Shown: positions 26,579-34,357 of the stretch, piece by piece
How the letters are laid out: every line of letters starts with the position of its first letter
How positions within the stretch are numbered: position 1 is the stretch's first letter
Assembly (NCBI RefSeq): GCF_000379085.1
Contig: NZ_KB905378.1
Span: 1,163,864-1,227,863 of the forward strand
DNA from: Halomicrobium katesii DSM 19301
GTDB taxonomy: Archaea > Halobacteriota > Halobacteria > Halobacteriales > Haloarculaceae
Length of the DNA stretch: 64,000 nt
Direction: 5' to 3'
Notes under the pieces: model-generated
What the model saw: the letters and a program-made list of their open reading frames with translations, nothing else
Database searches by the model: none
What the model was told of the DNA's origin: nothing
Program-made: the position numbers and the translations under genes

Positions 26579-26734
26579 ATGAGTAAACCACCTCGGTCTC
26601 AACGTGCTCAGGCCTGGGCATGGCTGTACGCCCAACTGTTTGGAACCCCTAGAGATGGCGACGACGATTTTAAACAGGCTCGCGAAGTGGGAGAACAGAC
26701 GACTGAAGAGACCGCCGATAAGGAGTTCAAATGA
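26579..26734 (+). CDS. Small protein (51 aa) between coiled-coil protein and regulator
   Basis: ATG 26579, 3 bp after the previous stop; TGA overlaps the ATG of the regulator (ATGA at 26731). Sequence MSKPPRSQRAQAWAWLYAQL has a Trp/Ala-rich amphipathic N-terminal helix and an acidic tail (EVGEQTTEETADKEFK). Tight packing on both sides and the ATGA overlap support it as a real gene; function unknown. Confidence 0.55.
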   Translation: MSKPPRSQRAQAWAWLYAQLFGTPRDGDDDFKQAREVGEQTTEETADKEFK

Positions 26735-27141
26735 CCGCAGAATCAGACTACCTCCTCGCTTTGTTCATCGCCGAACAGCAGTCATCTCCACCCATATCGT
26801 CGGGACAGGTTGCAACGGCACTCGACCGCTCACAGGCCGCGACGACGGAGATGTTTCAGCGACTTGAGACAGAGGGACTCGTCGAATATGAATCGTACGA
26901 GGGAGCAAAATTGACAGCTTCGGGCCGTGAGCAGGCGGAAGCGTTACACGGGACATATGTGACCCTCTCGTGGTTTTTCCGCTCGGTGCTAGACCTCGAT
27001 ACACACGAACGCGAGGCGATGCAAATGGCCGGACTGGTTAGTCCGGAAGTCGCTGAGCGACTCGCAGAGACTCTTGTTCCAACTGATGAAGGTCCAGACG
27101 GGGGCACGACGTGTTCTGGTGACAAGATCGGTGAGTCGTAG
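26731..27141 (+). CDS. DtxR/SirR-like transcriptional regulator without the canonical metal ligands
   Basis: 136 residues. Winged helix ~residues 1-65: DYLLALFIAEQQ, SSGQVATALDRSQAATTEMFQRLETEGLVEYESYEGAKLTASG, a clear DtxR-type N-terminus. In the following dimerisation region the family EAxxxEH metal motif reads EAMQMAG, and the HxxxE site reads HGTYV, so most of the Fe/Mn ligands are gone. No SH3-like third domain. It may respond to something other than free Fe(II), or need a partner. It ends the operon and is next to an iron-box-like palindrome 34 bp downstream. Confidence 0.75.
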   Translation: MTAESDYLLALFIAEQQSSPPISSGQVATALDRSQAATTEMFQRLETEGLVEYESYEGAKLTASGREQAEALHGTYVTLSWFFRSVLDLDTHEREAMQMAGLVSPEVAERLAETLVPTDEGPDGGTTCSGDKIGES

Positions 27142-27174
27142 GGCATGAGTGCGTCCGGATCCGAACTGTTTTAC

Positions 27175-27190
27175 TTTAGGTCCACCTAAA
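27175..27190 (+). promoter_or_regulatory. Iron-box-like palindrome TTTAGGTCCACCTAAA
   Basis: A perfect 16-bp inverted repeat. It lies just downstream of a TATA-like TTTTACTTTA (27169-27178, partly overlapping) and ends 7 bp before the ATG at 27198, so a bound protein would block start of a leaderless transcript. The half-site TTAGGT/ACCTAA is that of DtxR/IdeR-type operators. A second site with the same half-sites occurs at 29260. Confidence 0.8.
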
Positions 27191-27197
27191 TATTAGT

Positions 27198-27365
27198 ATG
27201 TCAATAGGGAGGCAGTCCGAAACGGGGCGAGCTGTCGAGTCATCCTCCGAAAATAAGCCCGAACTTTCTGTCTGTGAGAGCGCCCCCGGCAAAGCGGTGT
27301 TCATCGAATGTGAGAACAGCGACGGCTGGATCGCGATCAACGAGCCCGTCAAGGTGACACAATAG
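27198..27365 (+). CDS. Small protein (55 aa), DUF7331-like
   Basis: ATG 27198 directly behind the iron-box-like palindrome; TAG stop is immediately followed by the ATG of the next gene. Sequence MSIGRQSETGRAVESSSENK, then a folded part with CESAPGKAVFIECENSDGWIAI. The C-terminal pattern of a beta hairpin ending in a hydrophobic strand resembles small halobacterial proteins labelled DUF7331 (from memory). Likely iron-regulated together with the next gene. Confidence 0.6.
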   Translation: MSIGRQSETGRAVESSSENKPELSVCESAPGKAVFIECENSDGWIAINEPVKVTQ

Positions 27366-27647
27366 ATGTCCGACGACGATGAACGACCGTCAATTCGATC
27401 GGGACGGAACTTCGAAGAGACGTATCGACTGGACGCAAGCGAGCCGGGCGAGTTCCTGATCGCGCTCGGCGAACAGCTTCGTGACGACGACGAGCTGACG
27501 ATCGTCGGCGACGACTGGGAACTGCCCTTCGTGTTTGGGGAGCCGGTCGAGTTAGAAGTCGAGTATGAGGGCGTCGATGAACCGGAACTCGAGATCGAAG
27601 TTGAACTTCCGGGGCGGACCTACGAGAGTGGCCCCAAAATCAAGTAG
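27366..27647 (+). CDS. Amphi-Trp domain protein
   Basis: 93 residues from ATG 27366, with zero spacing from the previous stop. The sequence FLIALGEQLRDDDELTIVGDDWELPFVFGEPVELEVEYE fits the small amphi-Trp domain family widespread in haloarchaea: a beta-rich, very acidic fold. Function in the family is not established. Being second in a putatively iron-box-controlled unit is new context for it. Confidence 0.65.
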   Translation: MSDDDERPSIRSGRNFEETYRLDASEPGEFLIALGEQLRDDDELTIVGDDWELPFVFGEPVELEVEYEGVDEPELEIEVELPGRTYESGPKIK

Positions 27648-28060
27648 TCTCCTAAGACGCCGATTCGAATACAAGTGTGTTGTAGTGGAAAAATATACGA
27701 AAAGGCTCTGTTAAACCCCCATTATTCAAATATATTCTCGCCTGAAACAGCTGATCGATGAGAACTGCGACTTGATCGACTACCATCGTATTTATAGCCT
27801 CATCGTAATGTAGAAAAAGAAATGGTCCTCAGCTTGGCGGCGTACGTTTATGCATCGATACGAACTGAAAATCACGAATTTAGCAGTGGATTTGCGTTCA
27901 TTCTCCTCGTTGCTGATTCGATCATCGCGAGTTCTTTCGTTCCGACCTTGCCGACTTGAGGTCGATACGAGCATATCCTGTACTGAGTACTGGCCACCCC
28001 GTGAGATCCGTTCTATGATAGGCTTGTCTCTGTAGGAGTAAATTATACACTATCGCCGAT
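27648..28060. other. AT-rich intergenic region, no gene called
   Basis: This 413-bp stretch is lower in GC than its surroundings. Frames of up to ~60 codons are Arg/Ser-rich and unsupported. GGCTCTGTTAAA at about 27704 resembles the ends of IS5-type elements in this window (TGCTCTGTTGAA), so it may be a degraded IS end. The terminator of the plus-strand unit and that of the minus-strand lipoprotein 6 presumably lie here. Confidence 0.4.
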
Positions 28061-29257
28061 TTATATTTCTCCGTTTATAATATCAACGACTCGATATCGA
28101 TCAAATAACTGGAGTTCGGTGGGAACGTCACCAATAGAACCAGGCCACTCGCCAAACTCATTCGGATATAACTGCATCGCGACCGCCTCCGCAGAAAAGA
28201 GGTCAATAATCGGACCCATATTTGTCCCAGCTGACCGGACGAAATTCTCGTTTTGGACTGCAGTCAACTCACTCAACGTTTCGTGATTCTTGGCTGCTTG
28301 GAGAGTTTGCTGGAAGGACTCGTTATCTGCTGTCGTCAGATTATCGGTGAGTCCAATATATTCCGGGTCAACGTCAAGGAGCTTTTCGTAACCGATCTTC
28401 TTGTACCGGACGTAGCTATCCCCCTTGAACGCACTGTTGACACCCAGCTTTCGCAGGGTTCTGGTGTCGTTCCGGAATGCATAGATCTCCCCCGCGCGAA
28501 AGCTTTTGCTTTCAACATCGAAATCTATGATGAATGCGCCGACAGTCGGTTTGTTATCAGGCAGACGAGACTGTATCTCAGCAAACACCTCGTCTTTGAG
28601 AGCGACCCATGCATCGTACCGTTCTTGCCGCTGGAAGATTTTTGCGGCCTTCTCGAAGGCTTCATACAGTGTGTAGTACGGGTCACGATCGTATGGGAAA
28701 CGGATCAACGATCCCAGTATCGGACCGACATTGCGCTCTATCTCTTCAATCTCAGCATTATCCCACCCAGAGTATCGCTTGAGAATCCGCGGGTCCATCA
28801 AGTGGACATCGGCATCAACCTCGTAGAACACTTCCTTGTCAAACCCTGAATTATTGGAAGCCATAAGCGTCTCTACAGAACCCAGATCAAACGTAATGTT
28901 CGGAAGTGCTTGATAGTATTTCAACTGCTCTTCCTCAAGAGACATCATCGCAGATGGCTTGATACCTAAGGCCATCGCGATATCCATCCAAGCTCCGGGA
29001 AAGCTTGCATACGTTTCAGGCACCGACTCGAACTGATGTGTGCCGGCTGGCTTGACCGTTACTTCGTACGGTGCCGGGTTGTCACGTTCTGTCGTTGACT
29101 GCTCATCTGGCAGCGCTGTGGTAGCGGTGTTATCTGACGATGAGTCGTCACTGATGCTGAGACAACCGGCAACTATTCCACCACCAACGATACTGCAGCC
29201 AGTTTTCAGTAGATCTCTTCGACAGGGACAGCAGTCTAATCGATTCTCATTCGCCAT
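28061..29257 (-). CDS. FecB/TroA-like substrate-binding lipoprotein 6 (separate, opposite strand)
   Basis: 398 residues from ATG 29255-29257. Signal: CPCRRDLLKTG...IVAGC32 (Tat, lipobox); the extra Cys residues before the RR pair are unusual. Binding domain: HQFESVPETYASFPGAW, YEVDADVHLMDP, EIERNVGPILGS, LLDVDPEYIGLTD, TAVQNENFVRSAG. C-terminus LQLFDRYRVVDIINGEI matches the five in-line paralogues. Composition is clearly more AT-rich than theirs, hinting at separate acquisition. Its promoter has an iron-box-like palindrome between TATA box and start. Confidence 0.85.
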   Translation of the reverse strand: MANENRLDCCPCRRDLLKTGCSIVGGGIVAGCLSISDDSSSDNTATTALPDEQSTTERDNPAPYEVTVKPAGTHQFESVPETYASFPGAWMDIAMALGIKPSAMMSLEEEQLKYYQALPNITFDLGSVETLMASNNSGFDKEVFYEVDADVHLMDPRILKRYSGWDNAEIEEIERNVGPILGSLIRFPYDRDPYYTLYEAFEKAAKIFQRQERYDAWVALKDEVFAEIQSRLPDNKPTVGAFIIDFDVESKSFRAGEIYAFRNDTRTLRKLGVNSAFKGDSYVRYKKIGYEKLLDVDPEYIGLTDNLTTADNESFQQTLQAAKNHETLSELTAVQNENFVRSAGTNMGPIIDLFSAEAVAMQLYPNEFGEWPGSIGDVPTELQLFDRYRVVDIINGEI

Positions 29258-29259
29258 AC

Positions 29260-29285
29260 TTTAGGTTGGCCTAAAATATATTTAT
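29260..29285 (-). promoter_or_regulatory. TATA box and iron-box-like palindrome of lipoprotein 6
   Basis: TTTAGGTTGGCCTAAA at 29260-29275 (perfect inverted repeat) lies 2 bp from the ATG on its minus-strand side. The TATA-like AAATATATTTT (29273-29285 region, minus strand) is directly upstream. Layout is the same as at 27175: TATA, palindrome, leaderless start, which implies repression by a DtxR-type protein. Confidence 0.8.
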
Positions 29286-30119
29286 GCGTTTCGACTTTCG
29301 TCCAGTACCGTTGGAAACACCTCCACAGGCTGGCGATTCACGATAACTTGCTCTGTTGAACGCAAGACACCGGCAATATCTGCTCTGTTGAATAGCGGTC
29401 TAATCGTATGATATCATGGAGTAGAAGGACGAAGCCGAGGAATTGACTCTGTCCATGGAAGTCGACATCCTCGACTTCGTTGAACAGTGTCGCTATCTAG
29501 CTAAACAAGCGTTAGGGAAGCACGCGGGCGAGCCCGCCAGCGGCGGGTTCGCCCGATGGATCCACGTCGTGTTACACTGTTTTCGGCTTGAAGAAGAGCA
29601 CAGCTTCCGTGAAACGCGAATCGGCTGAAATACATGGCGGAACTCCGTGACATTCTCGATCTGGATCGAGACGATCTCCCGGATCACACGACGATCTACA
29701 AATCGTTTGATCGGCTCAAAATGTGGGTATGGCGGGCGTTGCTGCGCGTTTCAGCGCAGCAACACCCGCAGTCTGGTCACGTCGCACTTGACAGCACGTT
29801 CTTCGACCGACGCTCAGCCTCATCGTACTACCGACAGCGGTCTGGAAGCACTGTACAAACGCTGAAAGTGACGACATTAACCGATATAGAGTCACTAGCT
29901 GTGCTTGACGTTCATATCTCAGCGCGGTGGCAACACGATACGAAGACTGGACCGCAGGTCGTCCGCCGGAACGCGGACGACCTGCTGTCCGTCCCCGCCG
30001 ACTCCGGTTTCCAGGACTGGCACACCGAATACGAGATTGCTGCACTGGATCTCGACTACCTTGTTCACTACCGCGGTTCATCACTGAACGCAACCGCAAA
30101 TAACGCGCTTATCCGGTCA

Positions 30120-31165
30120 CGCTCTTGCTCAAGCTAGCGAAAAGACTCCGTTGTATGGAAAGCATCCCGTCTCCTGCTATCAGCTGTGACCAAACAACCA
30201 GCATTCGGCGGGATGCTTCAGCAACTTGTATCGCTTGGCGCTTTGGAGTTTCGGCCCGAGCCGCTCGACGCCATCGTCGAGCGGCGTCTCAAGACCATCT
30301 GGGAACAGGCACCCTGTCCTGATTGTGGCGCGACAACCATCCGAACCTACGACGATCTCGACCGTATCTGGTGCCGTGGCTGCGGCTTCATGAGTACCTA
30401 CACGCTCGGTACACCGTTCTACGACGCGGAACTCGCCCCCGGCGAGTTCCTCGTCGCCTTCGTCCTCTACGCTGATTCGTTGCTCAGTATCAATCAAATT
30501 GCTTCCCTACTTGATCGGGCGTACAACACGATTCACTCGGCGATTCGTGACGTGGAAGCCGCGTTCCAGCGCGGCTTCCCCGTCGTCTGGGATCGCATCG
30601 ATCACACTCTCGACGGGCCAACGCAGGTCGATGAAACCCAGCAGGTCTGCTCTGGGTACAAGGGACGCGACCCACCGCGGGACGGTCTGTCCCGCGGCGG
30701 GTCGCCAGAGGGCGGTCGCACACGCTGGAGCGGTGAGCAGGGTGATGAACTGACGCTCGTCGCGGCCTGCCGCGACGTGCTTCGCGTGGTTTCTGCTGAG
30801 GAAGGAACGAAGTTCAAGGACGAACTCAAGCCAGTGATCGAAGAAGCTGAAGACCTCTCCCAGCGACTGGGAGAGGTCTGGACGGATGAGTACCCGCCGT
30901 ATCAACAGATGGAGCACGACCACAGAACGGTGGTTCACGACGAAGCATACGTCTCAGATGCGGGTGTTCACACCAACCAAGCTGAGTGTCTCTGGTCGTT
31001 GTTGCAACCGTGGATCGAGAAATTCCGCGGCCTGTCCAAGCAGGGCTTGGAACAGGCCGCTCGTACCTACGGCTTCCTGCGGTCATTGAATCTCGCTGGC
31101 GCACCAATCCACGGACTCGTTGACTGCTTCGCTGCCGATATTTTTCGCCAGTCTACGTAAGAGCG
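30120..31165 (+). mobile_element. IS1595-type (ISH4-like) insertion sequence, copy 1, with 8-bp target duplication
   Basis: Ends CGCTCTTGC... (30120) and ...AAGAGCG (31159-31165) are inverted repeats. The 8-bp target TCCGGTCA is present on both sides (30112-30119 and 31166-31173), so the insertion is clean and its boundaries exact. Length 1046 bp. It sits inside the IS5 transposase gene. A degenerate copy in the same orientation lies at 39359. Confidence 0.92.
30186..31160 (+). CDS. IS1595-family transposase
   Basis: 324 residues from GTG 30186. N-terminal zinc ribbon: CPDCGATTIR...WCRGCGF (residues ~39-65). A helix-turn-helix-like segment follows (SINQIASLLDRAYNTIHSAI). The ISXO2-type catalytic core includes TQVDETQQV, VWTDEYPPYQQ and NQAECLWSLL. 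A Gly/Arg-rich stretch about residues 158-180 is typical of GC-rich archaeal versions. Intact, so this copy could still be active. Confidence 0.88.
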   Translation: MTKQPAFGGMLQQLVSLGALEFRPEPLDAIVERRLKTIWEQAPCPDCGATTIRTYDDLDRIWCRGCGFMSTYTLGTPFYDAELAPGEFLVAFVLYADSLLSINQIASLLDRAYNTIHSAIRDVEAAFQRGFPVVWDRIDHTLDGPTQVDETQQVCSGYKGRDPPRDGLSRGGSPEGGRTRWSGEQGDELTLVAACRDVLRVVSAEEGTKFKDELKPVIEEAEDLSQRLGEVWTDEYPPYQQMEHDHRTVVHDEAYVSDAGVHTNQAECLWSLLQPWIEKFRGLSKQGLEQAARTYGFLRSLNLAGAPIHGLVDCFAADIFRQST

Positions 31166-31361
31166 TCCGGTCAAAAGGGTACGCTCAGCGCTGGATGGCT
31201 GAAACTTCGTATTCGACAACGAAGCGCTCGCTCGGCGATGCCGTGCGAGCGCTTGGCTGGTATCGACAGTTCCGTGAAATCGTCCTGATGTTCGCCATCA
31301 CAAACATAGAACCGCTCTGTGAGCATCTCTAACCGTCACTCAGAATCTATTCAACAGAGCA

Positions 31362-31572
31362 GTTCGTCTTGATCCTGAATCGAGCGCCCTGGGGACGGTT
31401 CGCTCGAAAGCGTCATCGCTTCGAGCGAACCTTGAGTACTCCCTGAAAGGAGCCGTTTACAACCTCCTCTCGTGGGTTCGAGACAACAATGATCGTGGCG
31501 TCGATGACCTCATGGAGGAGATCGATCACCTCTTCGTTCACTCAACAGCTGACGCTAACGTTCAAAGCTGAG
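31362..31572 (+). mobile_element. 3' fragment of the IS4/IS701-like element
   Basis: Nearly identical to 42895-43105, the last ~70 codons and right terminus (AACGTTCAAAGCTGAG) of the full element. The IS5 element took its left side; no matching 5' part is found on the other side of the IS5, so a deletion must have occurred. Confidence 0.85.
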
Positions 31573-31647
31573 TGATATCCTTACCGCGGATACGGACTAG
31601 ATTACACTTGCGAACGAACTTGACGTGGGGGGAGACGTGAGATTGTA

Positions 31648-32073
31648 CTACGTCGATTCGATCTCGTCGAAGAGATCGCTCACGCAGCGTTCGATCTCGT
31701 CGCGAATTCGACCGACCTCGGCGGGTGGTTTCCCGTCCGGGTCGTCGAGGTCCCAATCGCGATTCTCGCCTTCCCATCCCGCAGGACAGACGTCGTCGGC
31801 TGAACAGCCCATTGTGATGACGTAATCGCTGTCCTGGGTCTCCTCGAACGTGATCTCTCGCGGGGTCCAGTCCGATATGTCGATTCCGACCGCGTGCATC
31901 GCTCGGACGACCTCCTCGTGGACGGTGTCGGCGGGACGCGTCCCACCGGTCAGTAAGTCGACGTGCTCCCGTAGCCCCCGATCAGCCACTTCACGCTGGG
32001 CGAACGCGTAGGCCATCTGGGACCGGCCAGCGTTCTGCACGCAGACGAAGGCGATTTGTAGCGACTCCGTCAT
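31648..32073 (-). CDS. arsC: Arsenate reductase, low-molecular-weight phosphatase type
   Basis: 141 residues. The catalytic P-loop CVQNAGRS (Cys-x5-Arg-Ser, residues 11-18) and the SDYVITMGCSADDVCP segment identify the thioredoxin-coupled ArsC family related to LMW tyrosine phosphatases. It reduces As(V) to As(III) for export by Acr3. It is the last gene of a minus-strand unit arsR-acr3-small ORF-arsC; the start overlaps the small gene by 4 bp (ATGA). Confidence 0.92.
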   Translation of the reverse strand: MTESLQIAFVCVQNAGRSQMAYAFAQREVADRGLREHVDLLTGGTRPADTVHEEVVRAMHAVGIDISDWTPREITFEETQDSDYVITMGCSADDVCPAGWEGENRDWDLDDPDGKPPAEVGRIRDEIERCVSDLFDEIEST

Positions 32074-32213
32074 CGAGAGTCCTCGTCTTCGTTCGCGACC
32101 GAGACGCAGTGGGCAGTGGTATCCCGCTGCTCGACGAGGCCGATTCCACAGGTTACGGCCGTCTCGGCCACGTTGTTACTGTCGGTCGGAATCCGAATCG
32201 TGTTGACAGTCAT
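32070..32213 (-). CDS. Small protein (47 aa) in the arsenic operon
   Basis: ATG 32211-32213 lies 3 bp after the acr3 stop; its TGA overlaps the arsC ATG. Sequence MTVNTIRIPTDSNNVAETAVTCGIGLVE..., with Cys residues at about 22 and 36. Tight coupling on both sides supports expression. No family recognised; might help transfer or sense As(III). Confidence 0.6.
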   Translation of the reverse strand: MTVNTIRIPTDSNNVAETAVTCGIGLVEQRDTTAHCVSVANEDEDSR

Positions 32214-32216
32214 GAT

Positions 32217-33404
32217 TCAGTCGTCCTCCGGAACCGGGTTCGAGTCGCTCTCGATGTCGCTCTCGGGCTTCGTGCTATCTAGCTGTCCCGTGGTGTGGCC
32301 CCGCCAGTTGATGTTCCGTTGCAGCCACAGCGCAGCGTACACCAGCGCGAGCAACACCGGCACTTCGATGAGCGGCCCAATGACGGTCGCGAAGGCGACG
32401 CCGGAGCCGACGCCGAAGACGGCGACCGCGACCGCGATCGCGAGCTCGAAGTTGTTCGAGGCCGCGGTGAAGCCGATCGCCGTCGTCGTCGAGTAGTCCG
32501 CGCCGATACGGTGGCCCATCCCGAAGCTCACGAAGAACATCACCACGAAATAGATAGTTAACGGGACCGCGACCAGAAGCACGTCAGTGGGCTCGCCGAC
32601 GATGCGTTCGCCCTGCATCGCGAACATGACGATCACCGTAAAGAGGAGTGCGATCAGGGTCATCGGATCGATGGTCGGGACGAACGTCTCCTCGTACCAC
32701 TCGGTCCCCTTCGTGCGCGTGCCGACGAATCGAGAGAGGATACCGGCTGCGAACGGAATGCCGAGGAAGATCGCGATCGCCTCGAACACCTGCATGACGG
32801 TGATATTGAACTCAGCGATACCGGCTGTCAGTGTCTCTAGACCGAGCGCCTCGGGAAGGAAGAGCGCGAAGAAGGTGATGTACACCCCGTAGGTCACGAT
32901 CTGGAAGACGCTGTTGAACGCGACAAGCCCCGCGGCGTACTCGCTGGAGCCCTCCGCGAGGTCGTTCCAGACGAGCACCATCGCGATGCAGCGTGCCATG
33001 CCGATGAACACCAGCCCGAGGAAGAACTCGGGGCGGGCCGGCAGGCCGGGGACGACCCCGCCGAAAAAGATCAGCGCGAGCGTGACCATCAGCGTCGGGC
33101 CGATCAGCCAGTTCTGTATCAGGCTCAATCCGAGCACGCGCCACTGGGAGAACACCCGCGGCAGCTGGCCGTAGTTGACCTTCGCGAGCGGCGGGTACAT
33201 CATCAGAATCAGCCCGATTTCGACGAGGTGGAGGTCCTGGATGGGCTGGGTGACCGAGGGGGCGACGTAGCCGAGGCCCACACCGATGGCCATCGCGCCG
33301 AAGATCCAGACGGTGAGGTACTTGTCGAGGAAGTCCATCGAGCGGGGGTCCCCGCAGTCCGGACAGTCGCATTTCGGGCCGTGTTCGTGGTCGAGGTCAC
33401 TCAT
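32217..33404 (-). CDS. acr3: Arsenite efflux permease, ACR3 family
   Basis: 395 residues with ten predicted membrane helices. The family-essential Cys is in GMARCIAMVLVWNDLA; the segment AASNNFELAIAVAVAVFG is also typical. An extra N-terminal metal-binding-like leader (HGPKCDCPDCGD) precedes the first helix. It exports As(III), alone or with ArsA. Start ATG 33402-33404 overlaps the arsR stop region by 8 bp, so arsR and acr3 are coupled. Confidence 0.94.
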   Translation of the reverse strand: MSDLDHEHGPKCDCPDCGDPRSMDFLDKYLTVWIFGAMAIGVGLGYVAPSVTQPIQDLHLVEIGLILMMYPPLAKVNYGQLPRVFSQWRVLGLSLIQNWLIGPTLMVTLALIFFGGVVPGLPARPEFFLGLVFIGMARCIAMVLVWNDLAEGSSEYAAGLVAFNSVFQIVTYGVYITFFALFLPEALGLETLTAGIAEFNITVMQVFEAIAIFLGIPFAAGILSRFVGTRTKGTEWYEETFVPTIDPMTLIALLFTVIVMFAMQGERIVGEPTDVLLVAVPLTIYFVVMFFVSFGMGHRIGADYSTTTAIGFTAASNNFELAIAVAVAVFGVGSGVAFATVIGPLIEVPVLLALVYAALWLQRNINWRGHTTGQLDSTKPESDIESDSNPVPEDD

Positions 33405-33798
33405 CGGTGTTCACGCTCCCTTCGAGGACGGTGACGAGTGCCGTCACGCGGTTGGTCGCTCGATACTTCTTCCAGCGGCCGTCCTTCCGGCTCTCGACGA
33501 GGCCGGCGTCGGCGAGCGCGGAGAGGGCGTGACTCAGCCCGCTCTCCGTGACGTCGACGACCGCCTGGAGCTCGCAGACACAGAGCTCCTCGCCGGCAGC
33601 GACGAGCACGCGTACGAGCGTGTATCGCGTCTCGCTGGAGAGCGCCGACAGCACGTCGAGTTCCGCCTTGGCCTGTGCCGTCCCGAGGCCAGCCTCGAGC
33701 GTGGAGAGCTCCTCGAGCCGGCGCTCGACGTCCTCGCTGCGGCACTCGCCGAGCTCGTCGTCGAGATACCGCTGTAATCGTTCAGTTGCTTGTGCCAT
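33397..33798 (-). CDS. arsR: ArsR-family regulator
   Basis: 133 residues from ATG 33796-33798 (MAQATERLQRYLDDEL); an upstream in-frame start would add a hydrophobic 27-residue leader with no family match. The winged helix (VLSALSSETRYTLVRVLV, VTESGLSHALSALADAGLVESRKDGRWKKY) contains ELCVCEL, the ELCVCDL-type As(III)/Sb(III) site of ArsR. It should repress its own operon and perhaps the divergent arsDA unit until As(III) binds. Confidence 0.9.
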   Translation of the reverse strand: MAQATERLQRYLDDELGECRSEDVERRLEELSTLEAGLGTAQAKAELDVLSALSSETRYTLVRVLVAAGEELCVCELQAVVDVTESGLSHALSALADAGLVESRKDGRWKKYRATNRVTALVTVLEGSVNTDE

Positions 33799-34024
33799 CA
33801 GCGGATACTTGACTACTTGCTCAATTAACTGTTGCGGAACACTCCCGGAAAGAGAGGAGAGAATACGGATAATTATCATAAAACAGGCAGACCATATTCG
33901 AGAGGACCGATGCGTTTATTCGTATGTATGAGTAGAGATTCAATTGAATTGTGGCTAAATTAGCAGGAGTGGTTGATAACTGCACAGCTACCGACAGTCG
34001 GCACGGTATCCAAGGCATCCACGA
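33799..34024. promoter_or_regulatory. Divergent arsR / arsD promoter region with palindromes
   Basis: Next to arsR is the imperfect inverted repeat TTGACTACTTGCTCAA (about 33810-33825). Further right, ATTCAATTGAAT (33937-33948) is a perfect 12-bp palindrome. Both are plausible ArsR operators. AT-rich tracts for TATA boxes are at about 33870-33885 (minus) and 33935-33960 (plus). Confidence 0.5.
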
Positions 34025-34354
34025 ATGATGGAACTCACACTGTACGAAGAAGCGATGTGTTGTTCGACTGGCGTCTGTGGCCCCGATCCCGACGACGAAC
34101 TCGTCGAGGTCAGCGCCGCGCTCGACCAGCTCGAGGACGAATTCGACGTCGAGGTATCGAGAGCGAACATGCAACACGACATCGACCAGTTCCTCGAGAC
34201 CCAGCAGATCGCGGATCTGGTCGACGAACACGGCACGTCGATCCTCCCGATACTCGTCCTCGACGACGAGGTAATCGCCACGTCGGAGTATCTCTCCTAC
34301 GACGAACTCGCAGCCGAACTTCGGGAGACACAGAACGCACCACAGGAGGCCTAA
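34025..34354 (+). CDS. arsD: Arsenic metallochaperone ArsD
   Basis: 109 residues from ATG 34025. The vicinal Cys12-Cys13 and Cys18 (AMCCSTGVCGPDPD) fall exactly at the positions known to bind As(III) in bacterial ArsD. The rest follows the thioredoxin-like ArsD fold (SRANMQHDIDQFLETQ, ILPILVLDDEVIA). It hands As(III) to ArsA, encoded 3 bp downstream. Confidence 0.93.
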   Translation: MMELTLYEEAMCCSTGVCGPDPDDELVEVSAALDQLEDEFDVEVSRANMQHDIDQFLETQQIADLVDEHGTSILPILVLDDEVIATSEYLSYDELAAELRETQNAPQEA

Positions 34355-34357
34355 CTG

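Larger units (their letters stand above)
29455..31332 (+). pseudogene. IS5-family transposase, frameshifted and split by insertion
   Basis: The 5' part (MEVDILDFVEQCRYLAKQAL) shifts frame at 29615-29616, where CC appears as C. It continues as KYMAELRDILDLDRDDLPDH and LNATANNALIR to the insertion at 30112-30119. The 3' part resumes after 31166 as KGYAQRWMAETSYSTTKRS and ends at 31332. The second IS5 copy at 46648-47466 shares this arrangement. Confidence 0.85.
29381..31361 (+). mobile_element. IS5-family element interrupted by an IS1595-type element
   Basis: Terminal inverted repeats TGCTCTGTTGAAT (29381-29393) and ATTCAACAGAGCA (31349-31361). Removing the inner element and one target copy leaves about 927 bp, a normal IS5 size. 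A second TGCTCTGTTGAA lies at 29349, probably an older end. The element abuts a 3' fragment of an IS4/IS701-like element at 31362, so three elements are nested or stacked. Confidence 0.85.
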
